From DASRSS01 sp035656335 (GTDB taxonomy: Bacteria > Actinomycetota > Actinomycetes > Mycobacteriales > Jatrophihabitantaceae), in contig DASRSS010000035.1 of the NCBI GenBank assembly GCA_035656335.1, forward strand, positions 1-6,662: 6,662 bases of DNA, in the 5' to 3' direction. The stretch's first letter is position 1. Every line of letters starts with the position of its first letter. Both the position numbers and the translations under genes were made by a program. This document shows positions 1-6,351 of the stretch, piece after piece. Below the pieces are notes generated by a model, which was not told the DNA's origin, searched no databases, and saw nothing but the letters and a program-made list of their open reading frames with translations.

Positions 1-1
1 G

Positions 2-598
2 ATCGTGCAGCGCCCGCCGGTCTGCACGTCACTCGTCGGCCGCGCGGACGCGGTCACGGCGATGTGGCAGGTGCTCGCGCGCCGCTGGGGCCCGCCGCGC
101 GCGGTCCGGCACCGCCAACCGCTGCTCGTGCTCGACCGGGCTGACGCGCCGGCGGCCGGTGCCGGCGACGCCGGCGTGCGGCAGGCCCGCGCGTCCGACC
201 GCGACCGCTACCTTGCCGCGGCCGCGGCGATGTTCGCCGAGGAGCTCGGGGTGTCGCCGAACGTCTCGCCCGGTCCGGTCGCGTTCGGCGCGCGGGTCGA
301 CGAGCTGATCCGCACCGGCCACGCGTTCGCTGCGTTCGACTTCCGCGGCCAGGTGATCTTCAAGGCCGACCTCGGCGCGATCACCGCCGACACCTGCCAG
401 GTGCAGGGCGTCTGGGTGCGGCCGGACCTGCGCGGTCGCGGGATCGCCACCGCGGCGCTGGCCACCGTGCTGCGGCACGCGCTGACGCTCGCGCCGACCG
501 TAAGCCTGTACGTCAACGACTTCAACCACGCCGCGCGCCGGGTCTACGCGAAACTCGGTATGCACGAGCACGCGGTGCTCTCTACTGTCCTGTTGTGA
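2..598 (+). CDS. DUF4081/GNAT-family N-acetyltransferase, 3' part (5' end outside window)
   Basis: The frame is open to the left edge, so the true start is probably upstream. A GTG at base 5 could be called as a start, but family members are, from memory, about 280 residues, leaving roughly 80 missing. Counting that GTG as residue 1, residues 8-45 (TSLVGRADAV onward, with RRWGPPRAVR and QPLLVLD) match the end of the actinobacterial DUF4081 domain. A GNAT domain follows at about 58-197. Its acetyl-CoA loop is RGRGIA at 143-148, preceded by QVQGVWV. The conserved strand SLYVNDFN (167-174) and RVYAKLGM (179-186) are the usual GNAT C-terminal elements. Proteins of this domain pair are predicted cytoplasmic acetyltransferases with unknown substrate. 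In mycobacteria a homologue (Rv2867c, from memory) lies beside the isoprenoid genes ispG and dxr, so those may lie upstream here; that is inference. The stop codon overlaps the next gene by 4 bases, suggesting coupled translation. Confidence 0.88.
   Translation: MVQRPPVCTSLVGRADAVTAMWQVLARRWGPPRAVRHRQPLLVLDRADAPAAGAGDAGVRQARASDRDRYLAAAAAMFAEELGVSPNVSPGPVAFGARVDELIRTGHAFAAFDFRGQVIFKADLGAITADTCQVQGVWVRPDLRGRGIATAALATVLRHALTLAPTVSLYVNDFNHAARRVYAKLGMHEHAVLSTVLL
583..594 (+). promoter_or_regulatory. Possible -10 element for a leaderless HAD transcript
   Basis: TACTGT at 583-588 fits the actinobacterial -10 pattern TAnnnT. It is followed by 6 bases and then the GTG start at 595, the spacing expected if transcription begins on the start codon. 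No Shine-Dalgarno-like purine run precedes this GTG. I see no convincing -35 box. The element lies inside the end of the upstream gene and could be chance, with translational coupling across the 4-base overlap as the alternative. Confidence 0.25.
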
Positions 599-1263
599 TC
601 AAGGCCGTTCTCTTCGATTGGGGCGGGACGCTCACGCCCTGGCACACGATCGACGTCCGGGACGCGTGGCTGGCCACCGTGGACGATCCCGAGCTCGCCG
701 ACCGGCTGCACGCCGCCGAGCTCGCCGCCTGGACGCGGTGCCGCGACGAGCAGCGCAGCGCGAACCTGGACGACGTGTTCGCGTCCTGTGGCATCACTCC
801 GACCGAGGCGATGCTCGCGGCTCATCACCAGTGGTGGGAGCCGCACACGTTCCTCGACCCGGACGTGCCCGAACTGTTCGGCGCGCTGCGCGAGCGCGGG
901 ATCCGCATCGGCGTCCTGTCCAACACGATCTGGCCGCGGAGCGTGCACCAGCGGATCTTCGAGCGCGACGGCGTGGCGCACCTGATCGACGGCGCCGTGT
1001 ACACGTCCGAGATCCCCTGGACCAAGCCGCATCCGGAGGCGTTCCGCGCCGCGCTCGCCGCGGTCGGCGTCGACGACCCGGGTGAGGCGGTGTTCGTCGG
1101 CGACCGCGTCTTCGACGACATCCACGGCGCGAAGTCCGTCGGCATGCGCGCGGTCCTGGTGCCGCACAGCGCCGTCCCGGCCGACCAGATCCCGCTCACG
1201 GGCAGGCCCGACGCGGTCGTCCAGCGGCTGCCCGAAGTGCTCGATCTGGCGTCGCGGTGGTGA
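595..1263 (+). CDS. HAD-superfamily hydrolase-like protein
   Basis: This 222-residue cytoplasmic protein has all four HAD motif regions. Motif I is FDWGGTLT (7-14), with nucleophile D8. Motif II is VLSNT (107-111), with S109. Motif III lysine K144 lies in TKPHPEAF. Motif IV is VGDRVFDD (168-175), with acidic residues D170, D174 and D175. The stretch between motifs I and II (about 15-100) is mostly helical and fits a small C1 cap, as in the haloacid dehalogenase/phosphoglycolate phosphatase branch. The oddity is glycine at residue 10, where classical HAD phosphatases carry the second aspartate of DxD, the general acid/base. Haloacid dehalogenase and phosphonatase also lack it, so other C-O, C-P or C-halogen chemistry, or a weak or non-catalytic role, is possible. 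The substrate cannot be assigned. The GTG start is chosen because the hydrophobic strand before motif I begins there and the start overlaps the previous stop (GTGA). There is no visible Shine-Dalgarno site. Confidence 0.9.
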   Translation: MIKAVLFDWGGTLTPWHTIDVRDAWLATVDDPELADRLHAAELAAWTRCRDEQRSANLDDVFASCGITPTEAMLAAHHQWWEPHTFLDPDVPELFGALRERGIRIGVLSNTIWPRSVHQRIFERDGVAHLIDGAVYTSEIPWTKPHPEAFRAALAAVGVDDPGEAVFVGDRVFDDIHGAKSVGMRAVLVPHSAVPADQIPLTGRPDAVVQRLPEVLDLASRW

Positions 1264-1339
1264 CCCTCCCGTTCGCCCTGCGCGAATCTGCCAGGCCGGT
1301 GTGCGCACTGTGTCAGCCGGCGCAGGCATCGTGTAGCCC
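1264..1339 (+). other. 76-base intergenic gap ahead of the ABC transporter pair
   Basis: This is the longest non-coding gap in the window and the natural place for a promoter of the exporter genes. It contains a perfect 8-base palindrome GTGCGCAC (1301-1308), flanked by the inverted pair GCCGG (1295-1299) and CCGGC (1317-1321). These could form an operator or weak hairpin, but such elements arise often by chance in DNA this GC-rich. No T-run terminator follows the HAD gene. CATCGT (1327-1332) is at leaderless distance from the ATG at 1340 but is a poor -10 match, and I find no clear -35. Confidence 0.2.
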
Positions 1340-3073
1340 ATGCTGATCAGACTGCTGCGCACGTTCCTGCAGCCGTACCGCCGGTGGCTCGCGGCGATCG
1401 TGGCGCTGCAGCTGCTCGCCACGATCGCGGCGCTCTACCTGCCCAGCCTGAACGCGGACATCATCGACAACGGCATCGCCAAGGGCGACACCGGCTACAT
1501 CCTGCGCATCGGCGGCTGGATGCTGACGGTGAGCCTGGCCCAGATCGTCTGCTCGATCGCGGCCGTCTACTTCGGCGCGAAGTCCGCGATGAGCTTCGGC
1601 AGGGACGTCCGCGGCGCGATCTTCGCGAAAGTGGGCAGCTTCGCCGCGCGCGAGGTGAACCACTTCGGCGCGCCCTCGCTGATCACGCGCAACACGAACG
1701 ACGTGCAGCAGGTGCAGATGCTGGTCGTGATGACCTGCACGATGCTGGTCGGCGCGCCGATCATGTGCGTCGGCGGCGTGATCATGGCGCTGCGCGAGAA
1801 CGTCGGCCTGTCGTGGTTGGTCGGCGTCAGCGTCCCGGTGCTGATCGTGTCGATCGGCATGATCATCCGCAAGATGGTGCCGCAGTTCCGCGCGATGCAG
1901 GTCAAGATCGACGGCGTCAACCGCGTGCTGCGCGAGCAGATCAGCGGCGTGCGCGTGGTGCGGGCGTTCGTCCGCGAACCAGTCGAGACCGAGCGGTTCG
2001 CGCGGGCCAATGACGACCTGACGCTGACGGCACTGCGCGCCGGCCGGCTGATGGCGCGCATCTTCCCGATCGTCATGCTGGTGCTGAACGTGTCGATCGT
2101 CGGACTGCTCTGGTTCGGCGCGTCCCGCATCGACGACGGATCGATGCAGGTCGGCTCGCTGACCGCATTCATGACCTACCTGATGCAGATCCTGATGTCG
2201 GTCATGATGGCCACGCTGATGCTGACGATGGTGCCGCGCGCCGCCGTATGCGCCGAGCGCATCCAGGATGTGCTCGGCACCGAGTCGTCCGTGGCGCCGC
2301 CGGAGCACCCGGTCACCGAGTTCCGCCGGCGCGCCGACGTCGAGTTCCGCAGCGTGACGTTCGCGTACCCGGGCGCGGTAGAGCCGGTGCTGCGCGACAT
2401 CAGCTTCCGTGCCGAGGCCGGGCGCACCACGGCGATCATCGGCAGCACCGGCTCGGGCAAGTCGACGCTGGTCTCGCTCGTGCCGCGGCTGTTCGACGTG
2501 ACCGAAGGCAGCGTGCTGGTCAACGGCGTCGACGTCCGCGAGCTCGACCCGGACCTGCTCTGGAGCTGCCTCGGGCTCGTGCCGCAGAAGGCCTACCTGT
2601 TCTCCGGAACCGTCGCGAGCAACCTGCGCTACGGCAATCGCGAGGCCAGCGACGAGGACCTGTGGGAGGCGCTCACGGTCGCGCAGGCGCGGGACTTCGT
2701 CGAGGCGATGCCCGAGCAGCTGCAGGCGCCGATCGCGCAGGGCGGCACGAACGTGTCCGGCGGCCAGCGGCAGCGGCTGGCGATCGCCCGCGCGCTCGTG
2801 CGCAAGCCCGAGATCTACCTGTTCGACGAGTCGTTCTCCGCGCTGGACCTCGGCACCGACGCCCGGTTGCGCGCCGCACTGCGTCCGGTCACCCGCGACG
2901 CCGCCGTGATCGTCGTGGCCCAACGCGTGTCGACGATCATGGACGCGGACCAGATCGTCGTCCTGGACGACGGCGCGATCGTGGGCATCGGCCGGCACGA
3001 GCAGCTGGTCGAAACCTGCCCGACCTACGCCGAGATCGTCCAGTCGCAGCTGTCCGCCGAGGACGCCGCATGA
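1340..3073 (+). CDS. ABC exporter half-transporter, subunit 1 (LmrC/BmrC-like, permease fused to ATPase)
   Basis: This 577-residue protein joins a six-helix type IV exporter membrane domain to a nucleotide-binding domain. Likely membrane helices are near 17-37, 55-79, 128-150, 157-177, 241-263 and 271-297. The ATPase has A-loop Y343, Walker A GSTGSGKST (368-376), Q-loop Q416, signature VSGGQ (472-476), Walker B YLFDE with D496 and E497, and D-loop SALD (500-503). The switch position reads VAQRVSTI, with Q528 where histidine is usual. Length, order and pairing with a longer partner match the shorter subunit of heterodimeric exporters such as LmrCD and BmrCD. It probably acts in the plasma membrane, exporting an unknown hydrophobic compound or lipid. 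Mycobacterial Rv1273c is a likely homologue from memory. The ATG at 1340 is the first possible start, since an in-frame TAG sits at 1334-1336. No good Shine-Dalgarno site precedes it, so a leaderless or very short leader mRNA is possible. Its stop overlaps the next start (ATGA). Confidence 0.93.
   Translation: MLIRLLRTFLQPYRRWLAAIVALQLLATIAALYLPSLNADIIDNGIAKGDTGYILRIGGWMLTVSLAQIVCSIAAVYFGAKSAMSFGRDVRGAIFAKVGSFAAREVNHFGAPSLITRNTNDVQQVQMLVVMTCTMLVGAPIMCVGGVIMALRENVGLSWLVGVSVPVLIVSIGMIIRKMVPQFRAMQVKIDGVNRVLREQISGVRVVRAFVREPVETERFARANDDLTLTALRAGRLMARIFPIVMLVLNVSIVGLLWFGASRIDDGSMQVGSLTAFMTYLMQILMSVMMATLMLTMVPRAAVCAERIQDVLGTESSVAPPEHPVTEFRRRADVEFRSVTFAYPGAVEPVLRDISFRAEAGRTTAIIGSTGSGKSTLVSLVPRLFDVTEGSVLVNGVDVRELDPDLLWSCLGLVPQKAYLFSGTVASNLRYGNREASDEDLWEALTVAQARDFVEAMPEQLQAPIAQGGTNVSGGQRQRLAIARALVRKPEIYLFDESFSALDLGTDARLRAALRPVTRDAAVIVVAQRVSTIMDADQIVVLDDGAIVGIGRHEQLVETCPTYAEIVQSQLSAEDAA
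3059..3063 (+). promoter_or_regulatory. Shine-Dalgarno site for ABC subunit 2
   Basis: GAGGA lies 6 bases before the ATG at 3070, inside the last codons of subunit 1. It is the best-spaced ribosome binding site in the window. It fixes the subunit 2 start at 3070 rather than at the in-frame ATG codons 3148 or 3160, and together with the ATGA overlap it suggests coupled, near-equal production of both subunits. Confidence 0.7.
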
Positions 3074-5100
3074 GCGCCAGCACGGGCCGCGGACCCGCCA
3101 AGCGGCTGCAGGGCTCGGAGAACCGCCGCCAGGGTGGCCCGCCGTGGATGACGGCCGGCATGCCCGCGGAGAAGGCGATGGCGTTCGGGCCGTCCGCGAA
3201 GCGGCTGCTGGCCCGGCTGCGCCCCGAGCGCGCCAAGGGAATCGTCGTCCTCGTCCTGGCCGTGTGCAGCGTCGCGCTCGCCGTGCTCGGCCCCAAGATC
3301 CTGGGCCGCGCCACGGACGTGATCTTCACCGGGTTCGTCGGCAAGACGCTGGGCCAGGAGCTGCCGCCCGGCGTCACGCTGCAGCAGGCCGTCGCGCGCG
3401 AGCGGGCACAGGGACACGACGGCGTCGCCGACGTGCTCGCCAAGGCACACGCGACACCCGGCGTCGGCATCGACTTCACCAAGCTGGCGCACGTGCTGCT
3501 GCTGGCGCTGGCGGTCTACGTCGGCGCCAGCCTGCTGTCGTGGCTGCAGGGCCGGCTGGTCACCGATCTCGTGCAGAGCGCCGTCCGCCGGATGCGCTCG
3601 GACGTCGAGGACAAGATCAACCGGCTCCCGTTGCCGTACTTCGACCGGCAGCCGCGCGGCGAACTGCTGAGCCGGGTGACCAACGACATCGACAACATCC
3701 AGGTGACCCTGCAGCAGACGATGAGCCAGCTGCTCACGTCGCTGCTCACGGTCGTCGGCGTGGTCACGATGATGTTCCTGATCTCGCCGCTGCTGGCATT
3801 GATCGCGCTCGTGACGATCCCGGTCTCGATGTTCGTCACCAAGGCGATCGCGAAACGGTCCCAGGGAAAGTTCGTCGCGCAGTGGCGCAACACCGGTCAG
3901 CTGAACGCGCAGATCGAGGAGGCGTTCACCGGCCACGAACTGGTCAAGGTGTTCGGCCGGCAGCGCGAGATCGAGGCCGCGTTCGAGGCGAAGAACGACG
4001 AGCTGTTCGGTGCGAGCTTCGGCGCGCAGTTCGTCAGCGGCATCATCATGCCGACGATGATGTTCATCGGGAACCTGAACTACGTTGTGATCGCGGTCGT
4101 CGGCGGGCTGCGCGTCGCGTCCGGATCGATGAGCCTCGGTGACGTCCAGGCGTTCATCCAGTACTCCCGGCAGTTCACCCAGCCGCTGACCCAGGTCGCG
4201 TCCATGGCGAACCTGCTGCAGTCGGGCGTCGCGTCCGCCGAGCGGGTGTTCGACCTGCTGGACGCGGAGGAGCAGTCTCCCGAACCGGCGGTCCCGTCCC
4301 GACCGACGGACCGGCGCGGCCGCGTCGAGTTCGAGCACGTGGACTTCAGCTACAACGCCGACGAACCCCTCATCGAGGACCTGTCGCTGGTCGCCGAGCC
4401 GGGCCACACCGTCGCGATCGTCGGGCCGACCGGCGCCGGCAAGACCACCCTGGTGAACCTGATCATGCGGTTCTACGAGCTGGACGGCGGCCGCATCACG
4501 CTCGACGGGGTGGACATCGCGTCCATGCGCCGCGACGAACTGCGCGGCGAGGTCGGCATGGTCCTGCAGGACACCTGGCTGTTCGGCGGGACGATCCGCG
4601 ACAACATCGCGTACGGGCGGCCCGGCGCGAGCGAGGCCGAGATCCTGGCCGCGGCGAAGGCGGCGTACGTCGACCGCTTCGTGCAGTCGCTTCCGGTCGG
4701 GTACGACACCGTGCTGGACGAGGAGAGCAGCAACCTGTCCACCGGGCAGAAGCAGCTGCTCACGATCGCCCGCGCGTTCCTGGCCGAGCCGTCGCTGCTG
4801 ATCCTGGACGAGGCCACCAGCTCCGTCGACACCCGCACCGAGGTGCTCGTCCAGCGCGCGATGGCGGCACTGCGCAGCAACCGCACCAGCTTCGTGATCG
4901 CGCACCGGCTTTCCACGATCCGCGACGCGGACCTGATCCTGGTGATGCAGGCCGGCCGGATCGTCGAGCGCGGCACGCACGAGGAGCTGCTCGCCGAACG
5001 CGGCGCCTACTTCGAGCTGTACAACGTCCAGTTCGAGCAGGCGCCCGAGGAGGTCGGCGCGGTGCCCGGTGCGGTGGGCGTCCCGGCCGGCGCGGGATAA
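3070..5100 (+). CDS. ABC exporter half-transporter, subunit 2 (LmrD/BmrD-like, permease fused to ATPase)
   Basis: This 676-residue protein is the longer partner of the exporter. A polar cytoplasmic tail (about 1-45, with MPAEKAMAFG at 31-40) precedes the membrane domain. Likely helices are near 57-76, 138-160, 217-238, 239-259 and 321-348, with a sixth around 352-386. Residues about 92-137 are a hydrophilic insertion between helices 1 and 2, probably outside the cell, where BmrD is reported to carry an extracellular domain. The ATPase has A-loop Y428, Walker A GPTGAGKTT (452-460), Q-loop Q500, Walker B LLILDEA with D580 and E581, D-loop SSVD (584-587) and switch H612. Its signature is LSTGQ (556-560) rather than LSGGQ. 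Thus its own Walker/switch residues form the canonical site with subunit 1's VSGGQ, while its altered signature faces subunit 1's Q528. The last 16 residues are Gly/Ala/Val/Pro-rich and look disordered. The open frame extends far upstream of 3070, but that part is an out-of-frame shadow of subunit 1. Confidence 0.93.
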   Translation: MSASTGRGPAKRLQGSENRRQGGPPWMTAGMPAEKAMAFGPSAKRLLARLRPERAKGIVVLVLAVCSVALAVLGPKILGRATDVIFTGFVGKTLGQELPPGVTLQQAVARERAQGHDGVADVLAKAHATPGVGIDFTKLAHVLLLALAVYVGASLLSWLQGRLVTDLVQSAVRRMRSDVEDKINRLPLPYFDRQPRGELLSRVTNDIDNIQVTLQQTMSQLLTSLLTVVGVVTMMFLISPLLALIALVTIPVSMFVTKAIAKRSQGKFVAQWRNTGQLNAQIEEAFTGHELVKVFGRQREIEAAFEAKNDELFGASFGAQFVSGIIMPTMMFIGNLNYVVIAVVGGLRVASGSMSLGDVQAFIQYSRQFTQPLTQVASMANLLQSGVASAERVFDLLDAEEQSPEPAVPSRPTDRRGRVEFEHVDFSYNADEPLIEDLSLVAEPGHTVAIVGPTGAGKTTLVNLIMRFYELDGGRITLDGVDIASMRRDELRGEVGMVLQDTWLFGGTIRDNIAYGRPGASEAEILAAAKAAYVDRFVQSLPVGYDTVLDEESSNLSTGQKQLLTIARAFLAEPSLLILDEATSSVDTRTEVLVQRAMAALRSNRTSFVIAHRLSTIRDADLILVMQAGRIVERGTHEELLAERGAYFELYNVQFEQAPEEVGAVPGAVGVPAGAG

Positions 5101-5117
5101 CCCGCTTCCTGTGACAC

Positions 5118-5125
5118 GGGAGAAT
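5118..5125 (+). promoter_or_regulatory. Ribosome binding site or leaderless -10 before the Eis-like gene
   Basis: The 33-base gap after the exporter contains GGGAGA (5118-5123), a fair Shine-Dalgarno match ending 10 bases before the GTG at 5134. The overlapping GAGAAT (5120-5125) also resembles a -10 box at leaderless distance. I favour the ribosome binding site because no -35 is visible. CCCG (5101-5104) and CGGG (5117-5120) could pair, but the stem is too short, and lacks a T-run, to be a terminator. Read-through from the exporter genes is therefore plausible. Confidence 0.5.
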
Positions 5126-5133
5126 CGTCAGCC

Positions 5134-6333
5134 GTGACCATCGAACTGCGGCGGGCCGGCGCCGACGACTTCACCGCCATCGCCGAACTGGACGGAGCCA
5201 GCTTCGGCTACCAATACGGCGAACAGGACCTCGCCGACGCGCGGCTGGACATGGATCCGGAGCGAGCCCTGGTGGCCGTGGACGGCGACCGGCTGGTCGG
5301 CGTGAGCGCGGAGCTGCCGCTGTGCATGAGCGTGCCCGGCGGCGAGATCCGCGCGATGGGGCTGACCTGGGTCTCGGTCGAGATCACGCACCGGCGCCGC
5401 GGCATCCAGCGCGCGCTGATCGAGCAGCAGCTGCGCGAACACGCGGCGGACGGCTGGACGGCGAGCGCGCTCACCGCCAGCGAGGGCGGGATCTACGGCC
5501 GCTACGGCTACGGCGCGGCGACGCACGCGAGGCGAACCGTCGTGGACCGGCACCGAGCGCGGCTGCGCGAGAGCGTCGACGCGTCTGCGGTGCGGCGGCT
5601 GTCCACGGCCGAGGCGCGTCCGCTCCTGCTCGAGCTGCACGAGCGGTGGCGGGTGCAGACGCCCGGCGCGGTGACCCGATGGCCGCAGCGGTGGGAGCTG
5701 ATGCTGCTCGACCGCGAGCGCCACCGCAACGGCATGTCCGGCCTGTTCCACCTGGTCCACCCGGACGGCTACGTCTCCTACCGGGTGCGGACCGACGGCG
5801 CGGACGGCGACGCCCGGCACGTGTGCCGCATCGTCGACTACGTGCCGGTCACGCCCGCGGCGCACGCCGCGCTGTGGCAGACGCTGCTCGGCATGGACCT
5901 GGTCAGCACGATCGAGAGCGAGCGGATCCCGCTGGACGACCCGCTCGGCCACCTGCTCACGGACGCCCGCCAGGTGCGCACGACGTGGCTGCGCGACGAC
6001 CTGTGGCTGCGGCCGCTGGACATCGCCGGCCTGCTGTCCGCGCGCAGCTATGCCGTTGAGGTCGAGATGGTCCTGGGCGTGACCGACCGGCTGCTGGGCA
6101 GCGACCGCTACCTGCTGCGTGGCGGGCCCGGGGCGGCGGCGGAGTGCGAGCGCGTCGACCGGCCGGCCGACGTCGCGCTGGACGCGGCCGCGCTCGGTGC
6201 GGTGGTGCTCGGCGGCGTACGGCTGGCCGAGCTCGCGCGCGCCGGCCGGGCCAGCGGTGACACGGCCGCGCTGGAGCGGCTGGATCGCGCGCTGCTCGCG
6301 GACCGGCTGCCCTTCCTCGGCACCGGGCTCTAA
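5134..6333 (+). CDS. Eis-like GNAT N-acetyltransferase
   Basis: At 399 residues this matches the length of Mycobacterium tuberculosis Eis (402). It follows the Eis plan of an N-terminal GNAT domain (about 1-145), a second GNAT-like domain (about 150-295) and an SCP2-like C-terminal domain (about 296-399). The acetyl-CoA loop HRRRGIQRAL (86-95) follows the strand TWVSVEI. SEGGIYGRYGYG (116-127) matches the Eis active-site segment, with Y121 aligning to the catalytic Tyr126. HPDGYVSYRV (209-218) and DPLGHLLTDARQVRTTW (269-285) are further shared blocks. Family members transfer acetyl from acetyl-CoA to amines, including aminoglycosides at several positions in the mycobacterial enzyme; the substrate here is unknown. 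Eis uses its C-terminal carboxylate as a catalytic base. This protein ends GTGL, so that group would be on leucine rather than phenylalanine. The GTG start fits the domain boundary (TIELRRAGADDF) and the upstream GGGAGA. It lies 33 bases after the exporter on the same strand. The gene symbol is withheld because orthology is unproven. Confidence 0.9.
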   Translation: MTIELRRAGADDFTAIAELDGASFGYQYGEQDLADARLDMDPERALVAVDGDRLVGVSAELPLCMSVPGGEIRAMGLTWVSVEITHRRRGIQRALIEQQLREHAADGWTASALTASEGGIYGRYGYGAATHARRTVVDRHRARLRESVDASAVRRLSTAEARPLLLELHERWRVQTPGAVTRWPQRWELMLLDRERHRNGMSGLFHLVHPDGYVSYRVRTDGADGDARHVCRIVDYVPVTPAAHAALWQTLLGMDLVSTIESERIPLDDPLGHLLTDARQVRTTWLRDDLWLRPLDIAGLLSARSYAVEVEMVLGVTDRLLGSDRYLLRGGPGAAAECERVDRPADVALDAAALGAVVLGGVRLAELARAGRASGDTAALERLDRALLADRLPFLGTGL

Positions 6334-6343
6334 GGCGCGCGCC
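6334..6343. repeat. GC palindrome in the convergent gap
   Basis: GGCGCGCGCC is a perfect 10-base palindrome directly after the Eis-like stop, followed by GGGCCC (6344-6349). It fills most of the 18 bases between two convergent stop codons. Without a loop or T-run it is not a standard intrinsic terminator. It might help pause converging transcription, or be chance in GC-rich DNA. Confidence 0.3.
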
Positions 6344-6351
6344 GGGCCCCG

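Noticed and set aside
544..1422. Minus-strand open frame (292 codons) opposite the HAD gene
   Set aside because: It has no domain, and the opposing plus-strand frame has complete HAD motifs.
1313..2998. Long minus-strand open frame (561 codons) opposite ABC subunit 1
   Set aside because: It is rich in His, Arg, Asp and Gln with no recognisable domain, as expected for the complement of a GC-rich gene. The plus strand carries all ABC motifs.
2248..3069. Upstream extension of the subunit 2 frame into subunit 1, giving a 950-residue protein
   Set aside because: The extension is Arg/Ala-rich out-of-frame sequence over the subunit 1 ATPase domain. The ATG at 3070, with GAGGA 6 bases upstream and an ATGA overlap, is a far better start.
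3025..4980. Very long minus-strand open frame (651 codons) opposite ABC subunit 2
   Set aside because: It has the same shadow composition and no domain, and mirrors the codons of the real plus-strand transporter.
5101..5120. CCCG/CGGG inverted repeat as a terminator after the exporter genes
   Set aside because: It has only four base pairs, a 12-base loop and no T-run.
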